Origin: an uncultured Draconibacterium sp.
Lineage (GTDB): Bacteria; Bacteroidota; Bacteroidia; Bacteroidales; Prolixibacteraceae
Assembly (NCBI RefSeq): GCF_913060805.1
Contig: NZ_CAJXTC010000010.1
Span: forward strand, 62,001 to 126,000
Direction of reading: 5' to 3'
Length of the DNA stretch: 64,000 nt
The notes beneath the pieces are model-generated. The model searched no databases and had not been told where the DNA came from. It worked only from the letters and a program-made list of their open reading frames with translations. The translations under genes and the position numbers were made by a program. Positions within the stretch are counted from its first letter, which is position 1, and each line of letters opens with the position of its first letter. Positions 1 to 8,056 of this stretch are shown here, in pieces.

Positions 1-149
1 TATTAAATGTTTGCTTCATAATTTCAAAAAAACATTTTAATTATTCTGTTGTGGCCGATTCCCAATTAATATTTATTGCTTTGTGCGCTCAAAGGCATGG
101 TATTTGTCGGAACAGAGCACAATTAAACAATTACAGAAAGATTAAAGTC

Positions 150-1262
150 GTGAAACATACAATTACTATTCTATTATTTGCATCGCTGTTTTTTACTTCG
201 TGCACCGAAAAGCCGGCAGACCAAAGCGGTTTGCCGGAAATTCTGCTGAAAAAATCGCAGGATATTTTACCCATTTCAAGTTTTGTTGAAAATCTGGATT
301 ACCTGGAATTAAAAGTAAACGAAGCCAAAATTGAGTTTGGCGATATTCTGGATGTTAAAGAGTTGGATGGCGATTTGATCATTCATCAGCGCCGGGCTCG
401 CGAAATCAGCTTTATCCGCTTTACCCGAAAAGGCGATTTTATAAATACCATTGTAAGCAATAGAGAGGGGAGTGGTAAAATTAAACAACCACTGGATATA
501 ATTTGCTATCAGAATGATTTTGCTGTATTGGCCGAAGATGGAATTTACATTGTTGGTAAAGACGGTAAATACAAAGCCAAACTAATTGCTGCCAAAATGC
601 CGGGAACTAAATTCTTTGAATCGAACAACCAGTTTTATGTGGTAAACGATGTTCCTGATTACGGGTTGTACACTGTTTATTCACAAAATGGGAATGCGAA
701 AAAAGTGTCATTTCCTGAAGATCGACTAAAAGATTTGGGACATTCGAATCTTGCAGTTTCAGGAACGAATAATATTTCACTGGTTTCGTCGTACAGCGAC
801 ACGGTTTTTGCCTATAATAATTCGGCTTTTCAACCCGAGTATTTAATTGAAAGCGACGGTTACCCATCATTTGCCGAAATGTGGCGAAACACCGGCGACA
901 AGGACGATATTGAAACGCTGAAATATATTCACAATACGCACCATTCGAAAATTAAAAGCTACTTCGAAAACAGCAATTATATTTTCCTGACCTATTGGCT
1001 GGGCTCGCATCAAACCACTGCCCTGATTAATAAGAACGGTTGGGAAGCTACGTACTTTGCCGAGGCGGTAAATAATATTGATGGTGGAATTTGGGACAAT
1101 CCATCGTTTCTTTCGCAGGCCAACGAGTTGTACATTCCGATTACCGCCTACAAAGTTAGCGGGCACAAAATTTCGGATAAACGTCATAACGAGTTCGAGA
1201 AAGTGCAACTGCATATTGCGGCTACCGGAAATCCGGTTTTAATGCGTTGCCAGCTGAAATAG
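150..1262 (+). CDS. 6-bladed beta-propeller lipoprotein
   Basis: Predicted outer-membrane or periplasmic lipoprotein of the Bacteroidota 6-bladed beta-propeller type (DUF5128-like). I chose the GTG at 150 because it puts a lipoprotein signal at the very N-terminus (VKHTITILLF..., lipobox FFTSC followed by T). The frame stays open upstream to a GTG at 51, but that would place 33 polar, non-signal residues in front. The mature part (about 350 residues) is rich in short beta-strand repeats of the kind seen in extracellular propellers, for example FIRFTRKGDFINTIVSNREG. No catalytic motif is visible. It ends 1 bp before the convergent Nudix gene, with no terminator between. Family assignment is by pattern; role unknown. 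Confidence 0.7.
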   Translation: MKHTITILLFASLFFTSCTEKPADQSGLPEILLKKSQDILPISSFVENLDYLELKVNEAKIEFGDILDVKELDGDLIIHQRRAREISFIRFTRKGDFINTIVSNREGSGKIKQPLDIICYQNDFAVLAEDGIYIVGKDGKYKAKLIAAKMPGTKFFESNNQFYVVNDVPDYGLYTVYSQNGNAKKVSFPEDRLKDLGHSNLAVSGTNNISLVSSYSDTVFAYNNSAFQPEYLIESDGYPSFAEMWRNTGDKDDIETLKYIHNTHHSKIKSYFENSNYIFLTYWLGSHQTTALINKNGWEATYFAEAVNNIDGGIWDNPSFLSQANELYIPITAYKVSGHKISDKRHNEFEKVQLHIAATGNPVLMRCQLK

Positions 1263-1263
1263 G

Positions 1264-1884
1264 TTAATCGAAATACGTTTCTGTGCGTTCACCCCGTTTA
1301 TATTCATACATCATTTTTATTTGTGCTTCGTTGTTTCGCGGAAGTGAAAGTGCCGGAAGTTCGTTTTCCTTAAACCAGCCCACGTCGCAGGTTTCCGGCC
1401 CGGTAGAAATGGTGTCACTCTGTTTTTCGCAAAGCAGAAAAATCTTGTAAACGTATTCAAAAGCCGGAGGCATATTTTGTTTTTGCTTGTCCATAATGGC
1501 CAAAAGACGCGTGGCTTTTACCTGTAATCCGGCTTCTTCCATACATTCTTTTTCCGCAACTTCGCCGGGGCTGTAAGCAATATCCGTCCATCCGCCGGGT
1601 AGTGCCCAAAGTTGATCCGCTTTTTCTTGTACCAACAGAATCTCGTCGTTTTCGTTAAAAACGACAGCTCTAACATCCACTTTGGGCGTTCGGTAACCGT
1701 TACGTTCTTCAATAACCGGTATAATATCAGAAACTGGTATGCGGGTGATTTTCTCCAGCATTTCCAGGCAGATATCTCGTATTTCCTGGTAGCGTTCAAT
1801 GTCGTAAGGAATTGTGTTGTATTCCAGCCCAATTTCCGCCAGGGCATGCAGCCGTTTTATTTTCTCGAAATAGTAGTTGCTCAT
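1264..1884 (-). CDS. Nudix hydrolase (with NUDIX_N_2-type N-terminal helix domain)
   Basis: Hydrolase of nucleoside diphosphates linked to another moiety (ADP-ribose-type substrates are common for this architecture). Residues 1-60 form a helical extension (YYFEKIKRLHALAEIGL...) as in Nudix proteins with the NUDIX_N_2 domain, followed by the catalytic domain with LPGGW and a Nudix helix KECMEEAGL. The upstream conserved Glu of the Nudix box is Tyr here (GGWTDIAYSP), a position that varies in this subfamily, so the metal site rests on the EExG glutamates. It ends YFD and is convergent with the propeller lipoprotein. The exact substrate cannot be read from the sequence. Confidence 0.88.
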   Translation of the reverse strand: MSNYYFEKIKRLHALAEIGLEYNTIPYDIERYQEIRDICLEMLEKITRIPVSDIIPVIEERNGYRTPKVDVRAVVFNENDEILLVQEKADQLWALPGGWTDIAYSPGEVAEKECMEEAGLQVKATRLLAIMDKQKQNMPPAFEYVYKIFLLCEKQSDTISTGPETCDVGWFKENELPALSLPRNNEAQIKMMYEYKRGERTETYFD

Positions 1885-1940
1885 CTTTTTAATGAATTGA
1901 TTTTGTGTGTTTGAGGTAATCTCTTTTTATACTTAAAACT

Positions 1941-2294
1941 TTACTGTTCTTTTTTTACCAGCATTAGTTTGTTGCCTTCCAGTTCAGAATATCCCTGGTC
2001 GTATACAAAATAATAAATGCGTCCGGTTTTGGTGGTGTAAGTATTGGTGAAGTAAGAAAAATTAAAGCCCTGTTTACTGAGCGTACTTTTGTAGGTAGTG
2101 GTTTTGTCTTCCGGATTCATTTCTTCCAAAATCGTGTGATTGTTTTTCAGTATACGGTTGATCTTTCGCATGTAATTCGTCGAGCCACTGGCCTTTTTAT
2201 TGTTGTAGGCATTGCGGCAACTGTCGTTGCAAAATTTCTGGTCGGCACGTCCTTTTAAGGATTCTCCACATTCGAGGCAGGTTCGTTTTTCCAT
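1941..2294 (-). CDS. Small zinc-ribbon protein, function unknown
   Basis: 117-residue protein opening with a compact zinc ribbon: CLECGESLKGRADQKFCNDSC (C5/C8 and C22/C26 pairs by eye), the treble-clef style seen in DUF2116-like proteins. The rest is a basic helix (NYMRKINRILKNN) and a small beta domain with no recognisable catalytic residues. It reads away from the phased repeat and SSB promoter at 2.3-2.4 kb, so those sites could serve it as well as ssb. Such proteins are common in Bacteroidota next to ssb or other nucleic-acid genes, but no function is established. Metal binding is inferred from the cysteines. Confidence 0.75.
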   Translation of the reverse strand: MEKRTCLECGESLKGRADQKFCNDSCRNAYNNKKASGSTNYMRKINRILKNNHTILEEMNPEDKTTTYKSTLSKQGFNFSYFTNTYTTKTGRIYYFVYDQGYSELEGNKLMLVKKEQ

Positions 2295-2346
2295 TTTTAA
2301 TTGTTTTTGTTTGAGTTGCTAAAATGCTAATATACAAAATTATATC

Positions 2347-2396
2347 CGTTTGTAAACGTTTGCAAACGTTTATTGTCGACTACAAACGTTTAAAAA
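2347..2396. repeat. Five 10-bp units phased on CG (CGTTTGNAAA-like)
   Basis: Five imperfect 10-bp units start at 2347, 2357, 2367, 2377 and 2387: CGTTTGTAAA, CGTTTGCAAA, CGTTTATTGT, CGACTACAAA, CGTTTAAAAA. The CG step recurs exactly every 10 bp, about one helical turn. Positions 2354-2371 form a perfect 18-bp palindrome (AAACGTTTGCAAACGTTT). CG-centred AAACGTTT palindromes are typical of LacI-family operators. The array lies in the divergent gap between the zinc-ribbon gene and ssb, just upstream of a -7 box, so a regulatory role is likely. Confidence 0.75.
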
Positions 2397-2420
2397 CCGG
2401 ATAGGCTTTATGCGCCACTT

Positions 2421-2428
2421 TACCTTTG
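2421..2428 (+). promoter_or_regulatory. Bacteroidota -7 box for ssb
   Basis: TACCTTTG matches the Bacteroidota primary-sigma -7 consensus TAnnTTTG. It lies 70 bp before the ssb start and 24 bp after the phased CG repeat. No clear -33 TTTG is visible at the usual distance, which would fit a promoter that depends on a protein bound at the repeat. Confidence 0.5.
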
Positions 2429-2497
2429 TTTCAACAATTGCGTTACAGGACTCGCATAAGACACAGTCCTACATTATTAACTAAAAAAAGAAATATC

Positions 2498-2839
2498 ATG
2501 AATGCATTAAGAAACAGCGTACGATTGTTAGGTCACCTGGGAGAAGATCCAAAAGTAAGACGATTAGAGAGTGGAAAAGTAGTTGCCAATTTTAATATTG
2601 CTACCAATGAAATTTACCGCGACAGCCACGGAAATAAACAAACGGAAACTACCTGGCACCGTTTAGTGGCCTGGGGAAAAAATGCCGAGGTTGCTGAAAA
2701 GTACCTGAAAAAAGGGAAAGAAATTGCCATTGAAGGAAAATTGACCAACCGCCATTGGGAAGACAAAAATGGCGAAAAACAATATATGACAGAGATTGTA
2801 ATTAACTCGCTGTTGATGCTGGATAAAGCATCGAATTAA
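2498..2839 (+). CDS. ssb: Single-stranded DNA-binding protein lacking the acidic tail
   Basis: OB-fold single-stranded DNA-binding protein. I chose the ATG at 2498 (MNALRNSVRLLGHLGEDPK), the canonical SSB N-terminus; an upstream in-frame start would overlap the -7 box. Conserved features are TTWHRLVAWGKNAEVAEKYLKKGKEIAIEGKL and the basic WEDKNGEKQYMTEI strand. The protein is only 113 residues and stops right after the OB fold (LLMLDKASN). The flexible linker and acidic DDIPF-type C-terminal peptide that recruits replication and repair proteins in housekeeping SSBs are absent. This suggests an accessory SSB rather than the replicative one. A rho-independent terminator follows. Confidence 0.9.
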   Translation: MNALRNSVRLLGHLGEDPKVRRLESGKVVANFNIATNEIYRDSHGNKQTETTWHRLVAWGKNAEVAEKYLKKGKEIAIEGKLTNRHWEDKNGEKQYMTEIVINSLLMLDKASN

Positions 2840-2860
2840 CAAGCTCTAACGTTAATCCAC

Positions 2861-2901
2861 AAAAAAGCAGTAAAGAGACTTAGTTTCGTTACTGCTTTTT
2901 T
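2861..2901. terminator. Bidirectional terminator between ssb and the globin gene
   Basis: The 13-bp inverted repeat AAAAAAGCAGTAA / TTACTGCTTTTTT (2861-2873 and 2889-2901) has A and T runs on both sides. It can end ssb on the plus strand and the globin gene on the minus strand. Confidence 0.85.
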
Positions 2902-2919
2902 GGGTTTAGTTCGGACAGT

Positions 2920-3306
2920 TCAAACCCCGACAATATCGCCCTTTAATGAATAAGCAATGGCCAACACGTCTTTTTGTGTTTGCTCGTCGATGTTATGCTT
3001 ATTCAAAGCTTTCATAATATCGTCAATAGCATGCATGTATTCGCCCTGCCCAATATTCATGCCTTTGTGCGACGATAGCATGTCTTTCCCGGTGTATTGT
3101 TCCGGACCACCACTTCCGGCTGCTAAAAAATTAATAAGGTGTTGCCGTACTTCTGCAAAATGTGCAGGATCGTCTTTTAACGGTAAAAACCGGGCATTTA
3201 CAGCCGGGTTACTCATGTGGTTGTCTACAATGTCGTCAACAATCGACGTAATTCCTTCGATGCCTCCAAGTCGTTCGTAAAGGCTTTGTTCTACTGGTGT
3301 TCCCAT
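2920..3306 (-). CDS. Group 1 truncated hemoglobin
   Basis: Small 2-on-2 heme globin that binds O2 or NO, probably in the cytoplasm. The opening QSLYERLGGIEGITSIVDDIV is the truncated-globin signature, followed by FLPLKDD and the proximal heme ligand His80 in DMLSSHKGMNIGQGEY. At 128 residues the length is right for the group. No reductase partner lies nearby; the downstream side is shared with ssb through a bidirectional terminator, and upstream lies the gene-poor stretch at 3.3-4.0 kb. NO detoxification or O2 scavenging is the usual family role and is inference here. Confidence 0.9.
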   Translation of the reverse strand: MGTPVEQSLYERLGGIEGITSIVDDIVDNHMSNPAVNARFLPLKDDPAHFAEVRQHLINFLAAGSGGPEQYTGKDMLSSHKGMNIGQGEYMHAIDDIMKALNKHNIDEQTQKDVLAIAYSLKGDIVGV

Positions 3307-3982
3307 GTTGTTTTGATTAAATGTTCCTATACAAGTTAAGGATTTGCAGATAAAAAGACAAGTAAGTATTTAAATAAGTATTGTTTCCTAAGGGAGTTTT
3401 AGAACCTAATTTTTTGTAAAAGGTCTAGGAACTATCAAGCGGATTTTTCATTCAGAGTTCAATCTCAAGCTTTCCTGGTTAGAACTGAAGAAACCGGTAA
3501 AATATTTATTACTGTTAATACCACCTGGCATTATGATACGGTTAGAGTACAGAAAAATTTATTCCTGGTAATCGCTCAAACTATCTATCATTAAAAATAT
3601 CACTAATTTAAATCTTATTCATATGATGTTTTAAGTTGAAAGAAGACTATTTTTTAGTGAAGCTTACTTTCTTGTTTTTGTTGAATATGTTGTGCTTTTT
3701 TCTTTTTTTTATCTCGTTTTACAACTCATAGTTTTTCAATGTTTTTAAGTCTTTACAGTTTGCTAAATGCTCTTGATCTGAAAAAGGGAGATTTTGTGCT
3801 AATTCATTGATTTCTAGAACTCATTCGGGCCAATAAACTTGTTTGAAAACATACGGATTCATTACAGAATTATAAAATTGTGTCTTAATTTTATCATTGG
3901 TCAGACCGCACACTTGGATAAAAAAGGTCTTCAGACCTAATCTAGTGTAGAGTAGAATTTTTAACTAATTAAACCAGAGTTT
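3307..3982. other. Gene-poor AT-rich stretch with a decayed coding remnant
   Basis: No complete gene is visible in these 676 bp. A 52-codon open stretch on the plus strand (3436-3594) reads QADFSFRVQSQAF..., then VRTEETGKIFITVNTTW, and ends in TAA. It has no start codon, but its alternating hydrophobic pattern looks like the last beta-sandwich domain of a secreted enzyme (a GH2-like C-terminal domain is one guess). The rest is T-rich with many stops. I read it as the eroded end of a lost gene, with low certainty. Confidence 0.35.
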
Positions 3983-4420
3983 ATGGCTATTCAACAAAAA
4001 GACAGAATTTACCTCGACGGAGAGTTGTTTGAGCTGTTATCAACTCCTTTAAACTCCTTTTTCGAAACGCATCCTGAAATTCCAAAATTCAGAGGAAAAA
4101 TGTCGGAATGCCGGAAAGGTTACATGGCCTCATGGCGCATCCGGAATAATGTACTTTATCTGACCGGTTTTCAGCAGGTGAGTCCCACTACAGTTATAAA
4201 CCCAAGAGATGTACTTTCCGGTCCTAAAATGGTAGCCGACTGGTACGATGGTACACTTCGCATTCCTATCGATTCTGTAATTTCAGATTCCGATGGAGGT
4301 GACGATCCTCACGAAACAGAGCTTCATATTCAAGTTCAGAGGGGTGTTGTTTACACGCACGAAATCGTCCAGAAGAAGCATGTGACTTCGAATAACTCTA
4401 AAAAGAATAACGTTTTATAA
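3983..4420 (+). CDS. Conserved hypothetical protein, 145 residues
   Basis: I cannot assign a function. The protein begins MAIQQKDRIYLDGELFELLSTPLNSFF and contains a CRKGYMASWRIRNNVLYLTGF stretch, which resembles a scattered family of small proteins with a [CW]RGYxAxWEI...LYL core found singly in many bacteria. No signal peptide, membrane segment or catalytic motif is visible. The C-terminus is polar and basic (KKHVTSNNSKKNNVL). It is monocistronic, follows the eroded stretch at 3.3-4.0 kb, and is convergent with the DUF4177-like gene. Its coding character is supported by length and normal composition. Confidence 0.65.
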   Translation: MAIQQKDRIYLDGELFELLSTPLNSFFETHPEIPKFRGKMSECRKGYMASWRIRNNVLYLTGFQQVSPTTVINPRDVLSGPKMVADWYDGTLRIPIDSVISDSDGGDDPHETELHIQVQRGVVYTHEIVQKKHVTSNNSKKNNVL

Positions 4421-4454
4421 ACGGGCATTCTAAGTTTTCAGAATAAATCACAGC

Positions 4455-4679
4455 CTATTCATAACATCGTTTGAATACAAAACGATGGTGTGTCATTTCT
4501 TCTTTTGCCTGCCAGTTTACCGTTGCCAGTTCCCAACCTTTTTTGCCCAGTTTATTCGTGTAATCGTAAAGGTTTGGGCCGGTATTCCAATCTTCCAGTT
4601 CTTGACCGTTTACGAATCGCGGGCGCCACACTTTATCCAGTTTTTCGGCGGTTAAAAACAAGTATTCCCATTTTTTCAT
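4455..4679 (-). CDS. Small DUF4177-like protein
   Basis: 74-residue protein when started at MKKWEYLFLTAEKL (ATG at 4679). An in-frame ATG nine codons upstream would add MNQVRKTTI, which is not typical of the family. The pattern MKKWEYxxL...LNxxGxxGWELxxV is the DUF4177 signature; here it reads YDYTNKLGKKGWELATVNW. This is a one-domain alpha/beta fold of unknown role. It ends FKRCYE and faces the 145-residue hypothetical gene. Confidence 0.7.
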   Translation of the reverse strand: MKKWEYLFLTAEKLDKVWRPRFVNGQELEDWNTGPNLYDYTNKLGKKGWELATVNWQAKEEMTHHRFVFKRCYE

Positions 4680-4782
4680 TATAGTTGTTTTTCGAACCTG
4701 ATTCAATTTTGAATAATTCGGATTGCTGACCAGGATTAAGTCAGTAACAGAATACAGTTGAAATTCTGTTTGGGGATCAATT

Positions 4783-5118
4783 TCAGTCTGACGAAATCAT
4801 TTTTACCGGCGCTGGTCCTGGTGGTGGAGCCGATATATCCATATCATGAAATTCCAATACCTTTTCTTTAAAACTGTTTTCAAAAGCTTCGTCAGTTGAG
4901 GCTACGCTTTGCAAAAAATTGTCGGCTCCCGGTCCTTCATGTAATGCCACTACAATCGGCCCGTCGGGCGTTTCTGCTAACCATGCATCGTGGCGTGTTA
5001 ATCCATGTTTTTTGTTGAACGCATTAAAAGCCTCGTTTTGCTCTCCACTAAGCGATTTTGCCCAATTTTTCCAGTCATCAACTTTTCCCTTTTTTAAAGG
5101 AGCAAGAATTAATCCCAT
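4783..5118 (-). CDS. Conserved hypothetical protein, 111 residues
   Basis: I do not recognise this gene beyond a hypothetical cytoplasmic protein. It begins MGLILAPLKKGKVDDWKNWAKSL and contains TPDGPIVVALHEGPGADNFLQSVA, a pattern consistent with a small ferredoxin-like (dimeric alpha/beta barrel) fold. The C-terminus is proline-rich (SAPPPGPAPVK). There is no signal peptide. It is single-gene, between the DUF4177-like gene and the beta-barrel gene, and has no evident operon partner. Confidence 0.6.
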   Translation of the reverse strand: MGLILAPLKKGKVDDWKNWAKSLSGEQNEAFNAFNKKHGLTRHDAWLAETPDGPIVVALHEGPGADNFLQSVASTDEAFENSFKEKVLEFHDMDISAPPPGPAPVKMISSD

Positions 5119-5279
5119 AACTTAAATGTTTAATAATGAATAATTTGAATAACTATTAAAATTAAGACAAATAAGTCTTTAATCAAAGATCGTGAGGTGC
5201 TAAAATTGCTGTTCTGTGTTAATAATTCTTAATCAACGGTGTACGGCGCTCTTTAAGGATAGAAGGCTGATTTCCAGAA

Positions 5280-6452
5280 TCAGAATGCCCATTTTATACG
5301 TGCATAAACCGCTTGACCGTAATCGCCGTATTCTGTCCCCTGGCGTCCTAAAAATAACTGACCATTCAACATTACTTCCCAGTTATCGCCTAACGAGTAG
5401 GTTAACGATGGACCAAGAAAAGAAGAACCGTCGCAGGGATTTAGCATTGTCGACATGTTGGCTGAGAGCAGGGGAGTAAAAGGATAACTGATTTGCCCAA
5501 ACAATTGGTATTTTCCCAACGACAGCATTTTGGCAGAGATATCAGGAGCAAAAAAACTTCGGCCTCCTGCATCGCCGGTAGTTCCGTAGCTATTGAATAA
5601 AGTTCCGAAATGCAAATACAAGCTGTTTGGGAAGGTATAATCTGCAGACACTGAAGCGACAAAAGTTTCAAAGTTTTCGGTGTCTTCTTTGTCACGCGGA
5701 CGGAACCAGGTTGCTTCTCCGCGGAATCCGGCACCTTTTATATCACCGGCCCAACCGCCGCCTAGAACATAGTCTTTACCAACCCAACCACCCAAAAACT
5801 GGATGTCGTAATTAAATTTCGAAAACCGGTACATCCCGGCAATGGCAGTTTCATCGTTATTGTGCCCGATTTTATAAACCAGTTCTGCCGATGAAGTAAC
5901 GCCGGTGTAGTATTGCATGCGAATTCCATCGGTTCCGGGGCGTTCTTCGTAATCAAAATCGAAGTAGGAAAAAGTGTTGAAAACGTCGTTAGGATTCCAA
6001 ACCAGGTTGGTGCCCCAGTTTATGCGTTGTCGTCCCAATCTTACTTGTAATTTTCCACTGGTGTAATCAATCCACGCACGATCGAGCATGGTGTGTAAAA
6101 ACCAGCTGTCGGCAGAAAGCAACACGGTTCCCAGGTCAAGGTAACCGTTGTCGGCATCCACAAAATCTTCGTAATTTGGGAATTCACGGATCATCTGCCC
6201 CATATAAATGCGGTTACGCGCTTCCAGTGCAAAGGTCAGTTTGTCCGAAGCATACCACCTGAAATTTAAACGGTTGTGTATTTCATTCAGAAAAAGGTAG
6301 TCCAACGATTTATCAGCGGAAATAGGAATCGGTTCCACCGGATGATAATACATGCCCAAATCTTTTACGTAACCATAAAATGACAGGTTTGACTGCGCCC
6401 TTAGGCCAAAGCTAAAAAGTATAAGAGATAGTATGAGTAACGATTTTTTCAT
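5280..6452 (-). CDS. Outer-membrane beta-barrel protein (DUF1302-like)
   Basis: Predicted outer-membrane barrel. A signal peptide (MKKSLLILSLILFSFGLRAQ) is followed by amphipathic strands and a C-terminal aromatic end (YARIKWAF), as expected for barrel insertion by BamA. The segment VRLGRQRINWGTNLVWNPNDVF resembles the GRQ-x-NWG motif of DUF1302-type barrels, which often accompany LolA-like proteins and transporters. It is the last gene of the minus-strand group that contains the LolA-like, FtsX-type and ATPase genes, though 157 bp separate it from the CAP-domain gene. A role as outer-membrane end of that export system is inference. Confidence 0.75.
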   Translation of the reverse strand: MKKSLLILSLILFSFGLRAQSNLSFYGYVKDLGMYYHPVEPIPISADKSLDYLFLNEIHNRLNFRWYASDKLTFALEARNRIYMGQMIREFPNYEDFVDADNGYLDLGTVLLSADSWFLHTMLDRAWIDYTSGKLQVRLGRQRINWGTNLVWNPNDVFNTFSYFDFDYEERPGTDGIRMQYYTGVTSSAELVYKIGHNNDETAIAGMYRFSKFNYDIQFLGGWVGKDYVLGGGWAGDIKGAGFRGEATWFRPRDKEDTENFETFVASVSADYTFPNSLYLHFGTLFNSYGTTGDAGGRSFFAPDISAKMLSLGKYQLFGQISYPFTPLLSANMSTMLNPCDGSSFLGPSLTYSLGDNWEVMLNGQLFLGRQGTEYGDYGQAVYARIKWAF

Positions 6453-6609
6453 TTTTGAATCTTGGTTGATCAGCTAATACTTATTTTCCAAATCTGACTA
6501 ATGTCGAATGATGATTAACGAATTGTGAATGAAGATGTAAATTGAAACGTGGTTGTTTGTGTTTCTTTCAATCGCTATTCTGAAATCGTTAATCGCTATT
6601 CGTAATTCC

Positions 6610-7278
6610 TCATTTGCTCTCCATTCCACCTGCAAAATCCATCACACACATGGTATTGTATCGTGGATGAGTACCACAAGCTACGCCAACGCTTCTAAAA
6701 TCAGGTTGAAGGAGGTTGGCGCGGTGACCACGGTTTTTCACACCATCGTCGATCAATAGAAAAATGACAATTTGTCGAGCGGAAGTATTTCCATAAGCAA
6801 TATTCTCGGCAATGCGAACCTGCCATTTACCGTAACGTTCTATACGATCTTTTGAGTTTGAACGATCCTTTCCAATATGTCCTGTTCTTCCTGTTTTAGC
6901 CTGATCTTTCTGATGATCATTGGCCGCTTTTGTCAAAAGTTTATCCGGATATAAAACCGGAGCCGGAGCAGCATTTTTCAATGCACGTACACATTCTCGC
7001 AAAGCACTTATTCCTTCTTGCGTCATTATCGATTTATCGCCGGGGTAGTGCAGTATCTTTTTGTCGTAATATTGGGCGAGGGGAGCAATATATTTCTCCG
7101 CGTATGCCGACGGATTGGAACGGAACAAATTGACTTCATAAATTACTTCCTTTTCCAGGTCCGACAAATAATTGGCATCGGCTGCAGTGTTTAATGATCT
7201 GTCTTTTGTTGCTTCTTTCGCTGAAACTGTCAGGCTCAAAGCGATTAAAATTATTGCTATCCGGATTTTCACGTTCAT
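6610..7278 (-). CDS. Secreted CAP-domain (SCP/PR-1) protein
   Basis: Extracytoplasmic CAP-domain protein. Signal peptide MNVKIRIAIILIALSLTVSA, then EVNLFRSNPSAYAEKYIAPL and the CAP cavity motifs: TGHIGKD (first His), AENIAYG (Glu) and KNRGHRANLLQPDFRSVGVAC (second His). These define the acid/His cavity that binds divalent metal in some CAP proteins. The C-terminal strand MCVMDFAGG is also typical. It lies 39 bp from the end of the ATPase gene and is probably cotranscribed with it. Bacterial CAP proteins have no single known activity. Confidence 0.9.
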   Translation of the reverse strand: MNVKIRIAIILIALSLTVSAKEATKDRSLNTAADANYLSDLEKEVIYEVNLFRSNPSAYAEKYIAPLAQYYDKKILHYPGDKSIMTQEGISALRECVRALKNAAPAPVLYPDKLLTKAANDHQKDQAKTGRTGHIGKDRSNSKDRIERYGKWQVRIAENIAYGNTSARQIVIFLLIDDGVKNRGHRANLLQPDFRSVGVACGTHPRYNTMCVMDFAGGMESK

Positions 7279-7317
7279 GCTTTTTTAATGACATCCTTGT
7301 AAACAAACAATATGCTG

Positions 7318-8001
7318 TTACTTGCTGATGTCGCTGATTATTTTTCCATCCTCGATGGTAATTACACGCCGTGCTTTGTGTACCACCCGCTGGTCGTGCG
7401 TTGAAAATATAAACGTTATTTTTTCCTCTTTATTAAGTTGCTCCATTATATCGAGCAGATTTTCGGTGGAGTGCGAATCGAGATTGGCAGTTGGCTCATC
7501 GGCCAGTACGAATTTGGGTTTCGATGCCAATGCGCGTGCCACAGCAACTCGTTGTTGTTGCCCTCCCGATAATTTTGAAGGTCTTCGGTCCATCATTTCT
7601 CCCAATCCTACTGCTTTTAATAATTCGCTGGTTCGTACATCGCGGTCGGCTTTTTTGCTTCCCTGCAAATGCATAATAAATTCCACATTTTCTTTGGCCG
7701 TCAGAACCGGAATCAGGTTATATGCCTGGAAGACAAAACCAATATTTTTCATTCTGAAGTCAGTAAGTTTTCGTGATGATAATTCATTGATTTTAACACT
7801 GTCAATTTCTACTGAACCTTCTGTGGCATCATCCAAACCTCCGATGATATTCAGCAAAGTGGTTTTTCCTGATCCGGAAGGACCAACAATGGCGGTAAAT
7901 TCGCCTTCCTCAATCGACATATTTATTCCGTTAACCGCGTGTACCGAAACGGAGCTGCCGTTATAAATTTTGTGCAGGTTTTTGATTTCTATGATATTCA
8001 T
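7318..8001 (-). CDS. ABC transporter ATP-binding protein (LolD/MacB type)
   Basis: Cytoplasmic ATPase of a type VII (MacB/LolCDE-like) ABC transporter. Walker A GPSGSGKTT at residues 40-48, Q-loop FQAYNLIPVL, signature LSGGQQQR from residue 144, Walker B FVLADEPT from 164, and switch His in FSTHDQRV are all intact. The 227-residue length and DDATEGSVEIDSVKIN segment fit the LolD subfamily. It follows two FtsX-like permease genes on the same strand and should drive them. Mechanotransmission of periplasmic cargo such as lipoproteins is the known family role; the cargo here is unknown. Confidence 0.93.
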   Translation of the reverse strand: MNIIEIKNLHKIYNGSSVSVHAVNGINMSIEEGEFTAIVGPSGSGKTTLLNIIGGLDDATEGSVEIDSVKINELSSRKLTDFRMKNIGFVFQAYNLIPVLTAKENVEFIMHLQGSKKADRDVRTSELLKAVGLGEMMDRRPSKLSGGQQQRVAVARALASKPKFVLADEPTANLDSHSTENLLDIMEQLNKEEKITFIFSTHDQRVVHKARRVITIEDGKIISDISK

Positions 8002-8056
8002 TGCTGTAGTTATTAATTCATTCTAATATTCTAATCTTCAAATATTATCGCCTGTT

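Noticed and set aside
51-149. Longer N-terminus for the propeller lipoprotein from a GTG at 51
   Set aside because: It would bury the lipoprotein signal behind 33 polar residues; the GTG at 150 gives a proper signal.
2347-2396. Short tandem repeat as a possible CRISPR
   Set aside because: Units are 10 bp, adjacent and without spacers; no cas genes are present in the window.
7322-7966. Long plus-strand frame opposite the ABC ATPase gene
   Set aside because: The minus strand carries an intact ATPase with all motifs; the plus-strand reading is a low-complexity shadow with no family pattern.
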